64,000 bases of DNA, from assembly GCA_017935675.1 (NCBI GenBank), contig JAGBHE010000071.1, positions 112,467 to 176,466 on the forward strand. Reading direction: 5' to 3'. Below, in pieces: positions 28,968 to 38,299 of this stretch; the stretch's first letter is position 1; every line of letters starts with the position of its first letter. This DNA comes from Clostridia bacterium (GTDB lineage Bacteria; Bacillota; Clostridia; UBA1381). Under the pieces are notes generated by a model, which saw only the letters and a program-made list of their open reading frames with translations, ran no database searches and had not been told where the DNA came from. A program made the translations under genes and the position numbers.

Positions 28968-30521
28968 TCACTTTTTTAAGTATGATTGATAAGCGTCATT
29001 TCTGATTTTGAGCGATTCTTCTATTCCTCTTTCCTTAAGCCCGTCTATAATTTTATCATAATTATCAAGGCTTTCCGTACCGATAATAAGCTTGGAAATC
29101 ATTTCATCTGCATAAGTATTGATAGCGCTGTCCAGCAAAGCCAGCTTATCCTGAGAATCAGCCTTTATATACAGATTGGGAAGCAGATGCTCCTTCATGT
29201 TCGTTTCGGTCCATGTCTTCCAAGCCTGTTTCTGCTGCGGTATTGCTGCATATTGCTCCATATAACGCTTATCCTGAACAAAAGGTCCGGATGAATATGC
29301 AACCGTATATTGTGAAAGCATTGTCATCATGGAACTGCCGTCCTCGGCATGAGTTATTTTATCTGTATATGTCGGATAACCGTCAATCATATTATAGCTT
29401 TCGCCTTCTATACCAAAGTTATAAAGCATATGCCCGGCATCTGAATATCCGTAATCAAATATTTCAAGTGCAGCATCTATGTTTTTGCATGAGGTTGATA
29501 TTGCTGTAAATGAATTTGTTTGCAATGCAACAGGAGACTGCAAATAACCGAACTCCGGCGTATCGCCTTTTACCAGAACAGGCGATTTTACACCTATAAG
29601 ATCAAATTTATCATCAGGCGGCGTTGTCATATATCTTCCTATACCGTTTCCGATCGATGTTCCTATTGCGCCCGATTCTCCGTTTAATATATTTGAATCT
29701 ATTGCCGTATTGTCAAGCAACGTAAAGTTTTTATCCAATAAACCTTTTTCATACCAACTGTGCATTTTTGTCAAAAAGTCTTTAAATGCCGGCTGCAGCA
29801 TACCGTATTTTACTTCACCTTTATCAATATAGTATCCCATTGTCGTATTATATGCGCCGACAAATTGTGCATTTGCGAATACTGATGTTCCGATACATAA
29901 AGGAGCTGACGCACCCTTCTTTTCCTTAAAAGCGGTAAGCATGCTTTCCCACTCATCAATAGTTTCAGGCGGCTCGATACCTAATTCATCAAGCCAATCC
30001 TTTCTGACAACCATCCCCCATGAAACACAAAGGCTTTCATCACCTCTTATAAACGGGAATGCAAATAATGCTCCCAAATCTGTTTCTACAAGTTTTTTTA
30101 TATCCTTGTGCTCATCAAGATATTTCATTAAATTCGGCAGCTTATCCTTATATTGCGACAAATCCAAAATTACTCCGTCGTCAATTGCCTTTTGAGGCCC
30201 GCCAGGATATTTAGTCCAATCATACTGAATAACATCGGGAAGCTCATCCGATGCCATAAGAATATTAAATTGTTCTGCCAGGGATCCGCCTGACGGATGA
30301 ATAAAATTAATTTCAGCATTTACATCCTTCTGAAGCTGTTTATAGACAGGTGTTTCTCCTAAATTCTCCACAACTGCCGAAGCCGCACCGGAGATAGGAA
30401 TCCAGAAATCAATCTTTCTTTCCCCGCTGTCAGCCGTTTTTGTTTCTCCGCATCCGCTGACGGTTAATGCTGCAATTACGGCAGCATTTATAACTGCTAA
30501 TGTCTTTTTTAAATTTTTCAT
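28968..30521 (-). CDS. Extracellular solute-binding lipoprotein (locus 1)
   Basis: 517 residues with a lipoprotein signal whose lipobox VSGC places the lipidated Cys at residue 24. It has the LplA/YtcQ-type fold markers seen in the other two SBPs of the window: YKQLQKDVNAEINFIHPSGG, DWLDELGIEPPETIDEWE and a C-terminal TESLDNYDKIIDGLKE. It should bind oligosaccharides produced by the two locus 1 lyases and pass them to LplB/LplC encoded downstream. AAAGGA lies 7 bases before the ATG. Lying between the GH105 gene and the permeases, it links import directly to cytoplasmic breakdown. Confidence 0.92.
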   Translation of the reverse strand: MKNLKKTLAVINAAVIAALTVSGCGETKTADSGERKIDFWIPISGAASAVVENLGETPVYKQLQKDVNAEINFIHPSGGSLAEQFNILMASDELPDVIQYDWTKYPGGPQKAIDDGVILDLSQYKDKLPNLMKYLDEHKDIKKLVETDLGALFAFPFIRGDESLCVSWGMVVRKDWLDELGIEPPETIDEWESMLTAFKEKKGASAPLCIGTSVFANAQFVGAYNTTMGYYIDKGEVKYGMLQPAFKDFLTKMHSWYEKGLLDKNFTLLDNTAIDSNILNGESGAIGTSIGNGIGRYMTTPPDDKFDLIGVKSPVLVKGDTPEFGYLQSPVALQTNSFTAISTSCKNIDAALEIFDYGYSDAGHMLYNFGIEGESYNMIDGYPTYTDKITHAEDGSSMMTMLSQYTVAYSSGPFVQDKRYMEQYAAIPQQKQAWKTWTETNMKEHLLPNLYIKADSQDKLALLDSAINTYADEMISKLIIGTESLDNYDKIIDGLKERGIEESLKIRNDAYQSYLKK

Positions 30522-30553
30522 TTCATTTTCCTTTCCCTATGTTTAACATAGAA

Positions 30554-32587
30554 TTAATTATTTTCTGAAATCATTGTCAAATAATCACACCCGGCTGCAA
30601 GAACAAGACCGACGCCGTGATCATCATTTTTATGTGTAGGAATGTCAAAATAATATTTCGCATCATCCATACATCCCGAACCCAAGCAAACACCGTCTAT
30701 ATCGTAATCGGTGCTTACAGCATAATTAAATAAGGCCTGCAATCCTTTTTGAACATTTGTTTCATATTTCCTATCCAATATTTTTAATTGAATACCTCTT
30801 GAAATTGCACTAACAAACATTGCCGTTGCGGAGGTTTCCTTGTAAGACTCCGGCCTGTTCAACACCTGATGCCACATTCCGCAATCAGACTGACAGTTTA
30901 TTATACCTTTTACCATAGATTTAAGCAGCGGCACAACACAATTATAGATTTCTTCGCAGTCACCTGCGTATTCCAATATGTCCAGCAGCGCCATCATTAT
31001 CCAGCCGTTCCCCCGCCCCCAGGGAACGGCATTGTTTCTTTTTTTATCAGGATAATATATATGAGCAAAAAGGTTTTCGTCCGGTAAAAATAATTTGTCC
31101 CGATATCCGGTTACTTGATTTAAAATTATATTTTTATATTTTTCTGATTTTGTTATTTTATAAAGTCTTGATATGAATGACATTGACATGTATAAATCGT
31201 CTGCCCACATCGTGTTGCCTCTAAAATATACGCCGTCAGGCATAGTAATTATATTTTGAATATGTAACTCCAAATCATTGATTACCCTCATATATTTGCC
31301 GTCTTTTGCGTCTATATACGCATCAATTAAAAAAGCACCTATTGTTCCTATATCATCCCACCTTTTCATTAATGCAGCCCTTGACAGAATATGCGGACTT
31401 CCAAAATTGCCGAAATCATATTTTACGTAATCATAATAATCTGTTATACAATCCGCAAAAGCCTTGTAATAATCTTTTGCGGCGGAATTATGAAACAATC
31501 TTTCATACTTTCTTATACCGTACAACCCTACCATAAAAGCATAAAACCATTGTCCGAAAAATTTAGAATCCAAATAAAGTCTTATGTATCTGTTTTTTGC
31601 ATTTAATCTCCAGAATATCATTTCATTTTTACTGTTTACATACGGTTTTTTCAATATGCTGTCACCGCATATCCATTCGAGAATATCTTCTTTTGAATCC
31701 TTTTTATAAAACGGTCCGGCAATCATCCACTTTTCATTTAAATCAAACCTTGAAAGTGATAAATTATCATCATTTTTAATCCCAAATCCCCAATTTTCAG
31801 TATCGGAAGCAGTGCATACCGTTACAATATCACCTTTTTTTAAAGACAATTTATACCCTGTTTGCCTATCCTTGTTTACATATATCTCCGTATGCGACAC
31901 AGGTATGATTTCAATCTCGCAATTTCTTTCCGCTACTGAAACGGCATAGGCAGTAACCCCCTCAGCCTTATTTGAAGAATATAACCTGTAAATATCAAAA
32001 TCACCGTAATATGAATCCCGGGACGGATATATATATTCAATATCTTCATTATCATCGGAGTACAGCTTTGAGATTGAAAAACCCTCTTCTTCCGTTTCAC
32101 TGTCCGGAATCGTTGCCTTAAGGCGAAGAAGATAATCCTCGCTCCATCTTGCCGGGTATCTGAAATATCCGGCTTGGATATTTATTTTAAAATCACCCGA
32201 ATCCTTATATACCTTAATAATCAGCTCATTATTGCCTTTTTTAAAATTTACATTGTATTTAAAAACTTTATCCTCGGTATCCTTATCAAAGTCCTCTAAT
32301 CTTTTCCCTTGGAACGTACCTTTAGCATTGCTGCTCAATGTTAAAATTCCTTTAGAATCACAATCAGCTTTAATTATTGTTCTAACATATACAAACTGAC
32401 CGTTATGTGCGCCGGGGTATAATTTTTTTAAATCAATTTCATAACTCCCATGTATATTGCTTTGTTTATACAATCCTTTATAATAAGCTTTTGCCTTAAC
32501 TTTCGTTATAGGTCTTAACAAAATCATTCGTTCAAAAATCTTATTAAGAGTATATTCTATGCTCGCTGTTTCGTTTATTGTAATCAA
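30554..32587 (-). CDS. GH105-family unsaturated uronyl hydrolase with N-terminal beta domain
   Basis: 677 residues without a signal peptide, so cytoplasmic. The C-terminal half (about 330-677) is an alpha/alpha barrel with GH105 marks: MWADDLYMS near 462 (carrying the probable catalytic Asp), WGRGNGW near 526, CGMWHQVLNRPESYKETSA near 571 and DDHGVGLVLA near 657. GH105 enzymes remove the 4,5-unsaturated uronic acid left at the non-reducing end by a lyase. The N-terminal half is beta-rich and makes the protein nearly twice the length of single-domain YteR/YesR, so a binding or oligomerisation domain seems fused. The start is uncertain: TTG at 32587 has AGAGGA only two bases upstream, and a nearby ATG at 32602 opens a frame that soon ends. 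The gene lies 16 bases downstream of the GH43-like gene. Confidence 0.87.
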   Translation of the reverse strand: MITINETASIEYTLNKIFERMILLRPITKVKAKAYYKGLYKQSNIHGSYEIDLKKLYPGAHNGQFVYVRTIIKADCDSKGILTLSSNAKGTFQGKRLEDFDKDTEDKVFKYNVNFKKGNNELIIKVYKDSGDFKINIQAGYFRYPARWSEDYLLRLKATIPDSETEEEGFSISKLYSDDNEDIEYIYPSRDSYYGDFDIYRLYSSNKAEGVTAYAVSVAERNCEIEIIPVSHTEIYVNKDRQTGYKLSLKKGDIVTVCTASDTENWGFGIKNDDNLSLSRFDLNEKWMIAGPFYKKDSKEDILEWICGDSILKKPYVNSKNEMIFWRLNAKNRYIRLYLDSKFFGQWFYAFMVGLYGIRKYERLFHNSAAKDYYKAFADCITDYYDYVKYDFGNFGSPHILSRAALMKRWDDIGTIGAFLIDAYIDAKDGKYMRVINDLELHIQNIITMPDGVYFRGNTMWADDLYMSMSFISRLYKITKSEKYKNIILNQVTGYRDKLFLPDENLFAHIYYPDKKRNNAVPWGRGNGWIMMALLDILEYAGDCEEIYNCVVPLLKSMVKGIINCQSDCGMWHQVLNRPESYKETSATAMFVSAISRGIQLKILDRKYETNVQKGLQALFNYAVSTDYDIDGVCLGSGCMDDAKYYFDIPTHKNDDHGVGLVLAAGCDYLTMISENN

Positions 32588-32603
32588 ATCCTCTCAACAT
32601 TTT

Positions 32604-33494
32604 TTAACTCAAAATATACGGCATGTTTTTTTCATCAAATTTTATTTCAACCTTTGAAATATACCAGCTTTTACCCATATCACTGCTACCCTGATAAAAA
32701 AGATAGGTTCTGCCGTCGTCATCACGAAAAACATAAGGATGCCCGGACTCTGAGCTGTTCCATTCTCCCTCTTTTCCGCAGGGAATAAAAGGCTGTTTAA
32801 ATATCTTGCCGAAAAAAATACCGTCTGATGATTTCGCACACCCGATTTGCTGAGGAGTACAATTATAAGATCCCCCGTAAAACATAAACATTTCACCGTT
32901 ATTTACTATTGCTGCGGGAGCTTCAATGCACTGACCTTCCCATTTCATTTCAGGACAAACCACTGCTCCGCAAACCGGTTGTTTCCATGAACTTCTTCCA
33001 AAATCAGAATTAATATCCGCATATGCAACGCCAACCTTCTGTATTTTCAATTCATGGTCACGTGTAGCAAAATACAAAAATAACTTGTTATTAAATATAC
33101 AAACATCTGCGTCTATTGCCCTCCCGCAGCACCATGTTTTATCCGGACGAAAAACAGGATTCTGCGGATTTTTTTCAAAATCTGTCCCATTGCTGCTTAT
33201 CGCATGGCATATGGCATCATTTTCAAAATTCCCATAGGTTTGATAAAATAAATGAACTCTTCCGTCCAATACAATTGCGGCAGGTGCTCCGATACCGTTT
33301 TTCTCACATAACATGTTCATATCAACTTCGCCTATATCCTGCCAATTTTCCATATCAATCGAAGCGGCAATTCCTATGCCGATTTTATTTTCTTCTGTGT
33401 ACTTAACAGTATAATATAAAAAATATTTCCCCAAAAACTTCACAACAGCAGGATCTTTTGCATGGTTAAATAATTTTTGGTTTGTAAACAACAA
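32604..33494 (-). CDS. Five-bladed propeller glycosidase-like protein, GH43-type
   Basis: About 297 residues with no signal peptide, so cytoplasmic. The repeated W/F-Y-F-Y blades (KYFLYYTVKY, RVHLFYQTYG, NKLFLYFATRD, EMFMFYGGSY, RTYLFYQGSSD) show a five-bladed beta-propeller as in GH43, GH32, GH62, GH117 and GH130. Acidic candidates are Asp in AKDPAVV, Asp in GRAIDADV and Glu in WEGQCIEAPA, matching the base/modulator/acid layout of GH43-like enzymes. It would trim a neutral side sugar or backbone unit after import. It is the first gene of the operon. The open frame extends to a TTG at 33554, but the promoter lies inside that stretch; TTG 33494 has GGGGTG 6 bases upstream and is preferred. 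The exact family is unsettled. Confidence 0.75.
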   Translation of the reverse strand: MLFTNQKLFNHAKDPAVVKFLGKYFLYYTVKYTEENKIGIGIAASIDMENWQDIGEVDMNMLCEKNGIGAPAAIVLDGRVHLFYQTYGNFENDAICHAISSNGTDFEKNPQNPVFRPDKTWCCGRAIDADVCIFNNKLFLYFATRDHELKIQKVGVAYADINSDFGRSSWKQPVCGAVVCPEMKWEGQCIEAPAAIVNNGEMFMFYGGSYNCTPQQIGCAKSSDGIFFGKIFKQPFIPCGKEGEWNSSESGHPYVFRDDDGRTYLFYQGSSDMGKSWYISKVEIKFDEKNMPYILS

Positions 33495-33531
33495 AGATAA
33501 CACCCCGTATGTATGTTTTTTATTTAAATTA

Positions 33532-33560
33532 ATTTTAGCATACGGTATTATCAATGTAAA
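33532..33560 (-). promoter_or_regulatory. Sigma-A-type promoter of the locus 1 operon
   Basis: Minus strand: TTTACA (33560-33555), a 17-base spacer ending in the extended -10 TGC, and TAAAAT (33537-33532). The predicted start near 33525 gives a leader of about 30 bases to the TTG at 33494. It faces the AraC promoter 72 bases away, so an AraC product bound between them could control both. Confidence 0.7.
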
Positions 33561-33632
33561 TATTTTTTATAAACATATTTTCAATGAAAAAATGATATTT
33601 TCCAAAAAATTTTAAGTTTTTCTCAAAATATA

Positions 33633-33661
33633 TTGTTTTTACTAATAAAAAATGATATAAT
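33633..33661 (+). promoter_or_regulatory. Promoter of the AraC-family regulator gene
   Basis: Plus strand: TTGTTT (33633-33638), a 17-base spacer and a perfect TATAAT (33656-33661) with an extended -10 TGA just before it. The GTG start of the regulator lies 65 bases downstream. The A/T-rich motif AAAAAATGATAT occurs at 33647-33658, overlapping this -10, and again exactly 60 bases upstream at 33587-33598. Confidence 0.65.
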
Positions 33662-33725
33662 CTAATTAAGCAATCCATTAAAAAAAATTACCTTGAAAAA
33701 ATGTTAAAGAGAAAGGATATTTATT

Positions 33726-34547
33726 GTGAAAAAAAGAAAGACGAACCTTTACGCGCAGGATAAAAATGTTGATATACCGTTTGCTCTGACAAATTACGGA
33801 GTAACGCCTAAAAATTCTACTTATCACATCATAAGAGAAAACTCGTCCATCTCGTGTCTGGAATACGTCATCTCGGGCTCCGGCGTAATAATATGCAACA
33901 ACAGAACATTTTTTGCAAATGCAGGCGACTCTTATATGCTTTTATCCGGCAATCATCACGATTATTATTCATATCCTCATGACCCTTTGACAAAAATATG
34001 GATTAATTTTTCCGGGAATTTAGGAATAAATTTGGCATCAACATATCATTTAGACAATACAGTGCTTTTTAAAAACACAAATATTTTTGAATACATATCC
34101 AAGATACATCATATATACGACACCGTTGAGGATGAAACCGAAAAACAGAATCAGTCTGCGCTTGTATTCCATCAAGCAATTCAGTATTTGTACAAATGCC
34201 AGAATAAATTCAAAATTAACACATACGAAATAGAATTGGCAAAATATTATATCGATTGTCACATACACGAAAATATAACCATAGATTTTCTTGCAAACCT
34301 GACAAACTATTCAAAGGGCCATTTTATAAGAACTTTTAAATCTGTTTTTGGAGTATCCCCTCATCAATATATTCTTGACAGTAAAATAAGCAGTGCAAAA
34401 TTAATGTTAAATAATACCGATAAATCAATAGCTGACATATCAAATCAGCTTAATTTCTCAAATCCAAATAATTTTTCTGCTCAATTCGAGCAAAAAGTCG
34501 GAGTGCGGCCTTCAGTATACAGAAAAAGCAAACAAATGAACAACTAA
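33726..34547 (+). CDS. AraC-family transcriptional regulator with cupin sensor domain
   Basis: 273 residues. Residues 1-150 form an AraC-type cupin sensing domain (SCLEYVISGSGVIICNNRTF, followed by DSYMLLSGNHHDYY). Residues about 165-268 hold two helix-turn-helix motifs: ITIDFLANLTNYSKGHFIRT and SIADISNQLNFSNPNNFSAQ, then the closing VGVRPSVYRK. It has no membrane segment, so it is a cytoplasmic one-component activator probably responding to an imported sugar. The start is GTG with GAGAAAGGA upstream. It is the only convincing plus-strand gene in the window and is transcribed divergently from the locus 1 operon, which it most likely controls. A short fragment matching its second helix-turn-helix occurs near 57.85 kb. 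Confidence 0.92.
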   Translation: MKKRKTNLYAQDKNVDIPFALTNYGVTPKNSTYHIIRENSSISCLEYVISGSGVIICNNRTFFANAGDSYMLLSGNHHDYYSYPHDPLTKIWINFSGNLGINLASTYHLDNTVLFKNTNIFEYISKIHHIYDTVEDETEKQNQSALVFHQAIQYLYKCQNKFKINTYEIELAKYYIDCHIHENITIDFLANLTNYSKGHFIRTFKSVFGVSPHQYILDSKISSAKLMLNNTDKSIADISNQLNFSNPNNFSAQFEQKVGVRPSVYRKSKQMNN

Positions 34548-34576
34548 ACGAAGGAGGATGAGCTGCAATTTAAATC

Positions 34577-34712
34577 GGAGCAATGCTCTGCTTTGCTTGC
34601 AAGGAGCAGAGCTTGCGACAGATTGCAAGCAAGCGCAGGGAGCGTCAGTGGGAGATTTAGGCTCCCACTGAAACTCTGAAATGGGACCCGCCTTTATAGG
34701 CGGGGGACATCT
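34577..34712 (+). repeat. Palindrome-rich repeat, diverged copy A of the dispersed element
   Basis: The part from 34646 to 34712 matches copies at 46008, 57952 and 60533: a GTGGGAG/CTCCCAC hairpin, then CCCGCC/GGCGGG, ending GGGGGACATCT. It has the same orientation as the 57952 copy but is clearly diverged. The preceding 70 bases have their own inverted repeats (GCTCTGCT/AGCAGAGC; GCTTGCAA/TTGCAAGC) not seen in the other copies. It lies just after the AraC stop and could end or stabilise that transcript. Together with the terminator at 34731 it explains the 247-base gap here. Confidence 0.6.
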
Positions 34713-34730
34713 GCGCGTAGGTTATTTTGT

Positions 34731-34777
34731 ATTTAAAATAAAATGGGCAGGCAATGCTGTAAAGCTATTACCTGCCC
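34731..34777 (-). terminator. Intrinsic terminator of the locus 2 operon
   Basis: Read on the minus strand, the stem GGGCAGG/CCTGCCC (arms 34771-34777 and 34745-34751) with partial inner pairing is followed by ATTTTATTTT. It begins 18 bases after the GH88 stop codon at 34795. On the plus strand there is no T-run, so it acts for the minus-strand operon. Confidence 0.7.
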
Positions 34778-34794
34778 CTGAAATATTAATAATG

Positions 34795-35928
34795 CTACCA
34801 GAAAAGAATTTCATTTCCGTCAAGCTTCATCAAAGCCTCTATGAAATAATAATCACCGTAAATAATCGGTGTGTGTATCCCGTTAGTATATGCTGATGTT
34901 CCCATTTGCACAATAGACTGTTCGGAAGTATCCCAATTACAGAATCTTTCTTCCGTTGCTTTCAGAATCCTGACGGCGGCGTTCAGATAAAGCGGCTTCT
35001 CATACTCATTCACTGCTTTAGCTATCTCTATCAGACCGCAGGCTGCAATAACACCTGCAGTACTGTCATATATAACAGGCTCCTCAGGCGAACGAAAATC
35101 ACATTTTGCAACATATTCATCGCATATATTTGAAATAAAATAATGTGAAACATTTTTAGCTGCATTAAGATATTTCGCATTTCCGGTGTGAATATAGCTC
35201 AAAACAAATCCGTATATTGCCCATGCCTGACCTCTTGACCAGCTCGATCCTTCAGCATAGCCCTGACCGGCAGGTTTGGCTAAAATTTCACCTGAATCCT
35301 GGTCAAATATAACTATATGATTAACTGAATAATCATCTCGTATATGATGCTTAATTGTCGTATCTGCATGATGCTCTGCAATATATTTATATCTCGGATC
35401 TCCGCTTTCTTCGCTTGCCCAGTAAAGCAGGGGAATATTCATCATGCAATCAATGATCGCATGACCTTTTAAAGCATCGCCAAATCCCCAGGCTCTTATA
35501 TATTCAGCATTGATATTATATCGTGCCGCAAGCATGTCGGCAGCTCTCAGACCTCTTTTCCTTGATTGTTCATTCTTATTAATCCGGTAATCGGCAACCG
35601 CCGAAGTAAGCCACATAAATCCAACGTCATGATGAAGCCTGTAATAATCGTCAAAAGCTGCATCAAGCGCATTTTCACATTCTACCGCTTTGTTTTTGTA
35701 TTTGACCTCCTTTGTCCTCAGATACATTAACCACATTATACCGGGATAAAATCCGTTTGTCCACCAACAAATATCATCAATCGGAAGCTCAAAAACAGAG
35801 CTTTCATATTTACCGTTTTTTGTTGTGTACGGAAAAAGCGTTTCAATTTTATCAAATGTGTAATCTATCTTTTTTTCAGCCTTTGCAAGCGTATCCTTTA
35901 CCCATTTGCTGTTGTCCAAAAAATTCAT
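34795..35928 (-). CDS. GH88 unsaturated glucuronyl hydrolase
   Basis: 377 residues, the usual single-domain length, with no signal peptide and hence cytoplasmic. Family marks along the alpha/alpha barrel are WWTNGFYPGIMW near 55, HHDVGFMWL near 100 (first catalytic Asp), HAIIDCMMNIPLLYWA near 158 (second Asp), QGYAEGSSWSRGQAWAIYGF near 224 and IYGDYYFIEALMKL near the end. GH88 enzymes hydrate and cleave the 4,5-unsaturated uronic acid that lyases leave on oligosaccharides. It therefore completes the work of the leaderless lyase at 38555 and complements the GH105 of locus 1. GGAGG lies 6 bases before the ATG. It is the last gene of the locus 2 operon, with a terminator directly after it. Confidence 0.93.
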   Translation of the reverse strand: MNFLDNSKWVKDTLAKAEKKIDYTFDKIETLFPYTTKNGKYESSVFELPIDDICWWTNGFYPGIMWLMYLRTKEVKYKNKAVECENALDAAFDDYYRLHHDVGFMWLTSAVADYRINKNEQSRKRGLRAADMLAARYNINAEYIRAWGFGDALKGHAIIDCMMNIPLLYWASEESGDPRYKYIAEHHADTTIKHHIRDDYSVNHIVIFDQDSGEILAKPAGQGYAEGSSWSRGQAWAIYGFVLSYIHTGNAKYLNAAKNVSHYFISNICDEYVAKCDFRSPEEPVIYDSTAGVIAACGLIEIAKAVNEYEKPLYLNAAVRILKATEERFCNWDTSEQSIVQMGTSAYTNGIHTPIIYGDYYFIEALMKLDGNEILFW

Positions 35929-35965
35929 TGCTGTCCTCCGGAAAAGTTAAATCAATAGCCCTTAA

Positions 35966-38299
35966 TTACTTATACAGCGCAAGAGGCTTGATATTGCCGT
36001 CATCCGACAGAATTATTGTTTTATACGTATAACTCTTTTCGTTTGATGTTATCTTATAATTAATCAAATAATTTTTAATGCTGCCGAAGGTTCCTTCTTC
36101 AATATCGCATTTTTTAACGGTTACAAGACTTCCCGATTGATCATAAACGGCAAAATACAAGTCGGCAGATTCATTTGTAAAGCTGTCCACTATCACTCTG
36201 TTTAATTCACCGTTTACAGATACTGATGATGTTAAATTGCCGTCTGCGGTTTTATAAATATAGCTCAAAGCGGCAAACGGCATTTGCGCATTTCTTACAA
36301 CAACATAAAAGTCCTTGGTGACGGTTTTACCGTTTTTCTCAGCAGAAGCAGTCATTTTAACGGATGTATCCGTTTCTCCGGCAGTAACCCTTCCGTCATT
36401 TGCTATATATTCGGGAGCTGAGCTTGTCCACGTTATCGGATAACCGCCTTTTGTAGACTGAGGAAGCTCAAAATCTCTGTTTACTTTGCCCGGGAGCTCC
36501 ACATCTGCAAGCTCGCTGATCAGAGTAATTTCATCATCGTCCGTCGTATATTCAAACACAACTCTCATTCTATCCTCATTTTCCGGCGCATAATCAGCTA
36601 TGGAATGCTCTTTCGTATAGAAGTTTGACGGATACGATGTTGTATTTTTCCCGGCAGGAAGATCCGTAGTTATGTAACTGTTGCTCTTGACAATTTCAAG
36701 ACTGAGCATCTTATCCCCTGCAAGCTCCTTTTGAACAGCGGCAGTTATGTCAAAGGATAGATTTTTTTCGTTTGTATAAAACTCCGAAACCTTATACCGG
36801 GGAACAATCAAATCATCATAGTTATTGCCGCAGATAACATTACCCTCTGCAATTCCGCCATTTCCTTCTTCCCAATCATCATTCGGAACATAATTAACAT
36901 CTATGTAATTTCTGTTGCTGTCAGACTTAGTCAGATAAACGGTGGCTTTTTTCACCGCACCATTTACCTCTGATAAATCAAAGCCTACAACAGCTTTACG
37001 GCCCGAACCTTCAGATGTAATAATCACCTCATCATTACCGAATGACAAGCTGCTGTTTGCGCCCTTGTTATCAATATGCATCCGTGTATCCTTTGACGGC
37101 AGCAAATACCCTAAAGCCGGTACTGTTACATCAAATTCCTTATACTTGGTTTCATCTCCCGTTTTGGAAATTTCAGCCGTAAGCTTAACTGCCTCATCGG
37201 ATAAATAAGGTCTTGTGACTTGCCCGTCAACGGCAATTACAGATGTGTCGCTTGATGACCATGAAATTGTGCTTCCGTATTCACCTGTTGTCGGAAGATT
37301 TACAGCTTTTGATAACGGATCATAATCTACCGAAAGTCCCGCATAGTCAAGCTCGGTTGAGCTGACATTGCCTACATTAACAATAAATTCTTTGGTATCC
37401 GTTTCAGCGCCTGAAGAAACGGCTGCGGTCAAAGTTACATCAACAGCCTCCTGAGGAGCCTTATATTTTGCAGTATACGTATCACCGTTATCCACAATCT
37501 CAAGAACATCGCTGTTCGTGGATTCCCAGGTAATCGAAGATCCCTTTATCGAGCCCGTTTTAGGAAGCGTTATATCGCCTGTTACGTTCGTCAGGTTTCC
37601 AAGCTCAATTGCCTCTTTATCCTTGTACACCGCAACCTTATCAGGATCATTTTCGACAGTAAGCCTTATTCTCGGTTTACATTCGGCAGCTACGCTTGAC
37701 TCCTTGGAATATATCTGAACTCCGATAGTATTTGTGCCGCTGTTCTGTCTTGTTATAAGGCGCAGACTCAATGTACCGTCCTCCTCATTTAAAACAGCGT
37801 TTGTTATGTCGGAGTACGTAAGCTCACCAAGAGTCAGGCTCGGACGCTTTCCCCCGTTGTCAAAAATTTTCACCGAGCTTTTCGCAATCTCTCTTGAGTT
37901 ATTCCATGTCAAATCGGTAGAAACATTTGAAGCAGCATTATTTTTGTTTCCTTCAGTCCAGCTGTCGTCGGAAACATAATATATCTCATAAGGCTGATTG
38001 TTTGTACCGTTTCCCACACACTGCATTGAAAGCTCCGCTTTTGTTATAATGTAATCCTTTTTCAGGGCATCGGATAAATCAAACTTAAAGAAAATTTCCC
38101 TGCTCCACGCATTATTGGCTGATGCGGTGAGAATCTTATCCGCCCCGCCAAAATTGTTATTTCCCCTGCCGTTATGCACAAACGTATCAGCGGCCGCATC
38201 AATAAAATCCGCTGTTGTTTCCGCTTCGGCAACATACGATAAACCGGTCATTGTAAAAAATAAACATACCAAAACAAGCGCGCTAAATAGTTTTTTCAT
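35966..38299 (-). CDS. Secreted CBM96-like/bacterial-Ig protein, no catalytic domain seen
   Basis: About 777 residues with a signal peptide (MKMKKLFSALVLVCLFFTMTG). It has two DNRLRE/CBM96-like modules (about 28-215, with FVHNGRGNNNFGG, and about 390-600, with MHIDNKGANSSLSFG). Between and after them are atrophied-Ig-type repeats of the pattern ITWESTNSDVLEIVDNG / ISWSSSDTSVIAVDGQVTRP / ITWTSSAPEYIANDGRVT. The C-terminus is the small module ending KTIILSDDGNIKPLALYK, shared with other secreted proteins here. The same CBM96 and Ig modules occur in the 2,324-residue lyase, so it probably binds the same glycan. The start at 38299 is chosen because GAGGAG lies 7 bases upstream. It follows the small inverted-repeat element at 38.4 kb, across a 255-base gap. 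Confidence 0.78.
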   Translation of the reverse strand: MKKLFSALVLVCLFFTMTGLSYVAEAETTADFIDAAADTFVHNGRGNNNFGGADKILTASANNAWSREIFFKFDLSDALKKDYIITKAELSMQCVGNGTNNQPYEIYYVSDDSWTEGNKNNAASNVSTDLTWNNSREIAKSSVKIFDNGGKRPSLTLGELTYSDITNAVLNEEDGTLSLRLITRQNSGTNTIGVQIYSKESSVAAECKPRIRLTVENDPDKVAVYKDKEAIELGNLTNVTGDITLPKTGSIKGSSITWESTNSDVLEIVDNGDTYTAKYKAPQEAVDVTLTAAVSSGAETDTKEFIVNVGNVSSTELDYAGLSVDYDPLSKAVNLPTTGEYGSTISWSSSDTSVIAVDGQVTRPYLSDEAVKLTAEISKTGDETKYKEFDVTVPALGYLLPSKDTRMHIDNKGANSSLSFGNDEVIITSEGSGRKAVVGFDLSEVNGAVKKATVYLTKSDSNRNYIDVNYVPNDDWEEGNGGIAEGNVICGNNYDDLIVPRYKVSEFYTNEKNLSFDITAAVQKELAGDKMLSLEIVKSNSYITTDLPAGKNTTSYPSNFYTKEHSIADYAPENEDRMRVVFEYTTDDDEITLISELADVELPGKVNRDFELPQSTKGGYPITWTSSAPEYIANDGRVTAGETDTSVKMTASAEKNGKTVTKDFYVVVRNAQMPFAALSYIYKTADGNLTSSVSVNGELNRVIVDSFTNESADLYFAVYDQSGSLVTVKKCDIEEGTFGSIKNYLINYKITSNEKSYTYKTIILSDDGNIKPLALYK

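Noticed and set aside
32500..32602. ATG at 32602 as start of the GH105 gene
   Set aside because: It lies in a different frame, which stops after a short distance. The TTG at 32587 keeps the GH105 frame.
33495..33554. Upstream 20 codons of the GH43-like frame as coding
   Set aside because: This stretch contains the promoter -10 region and the probable transcription start, so it cannot be in the message.
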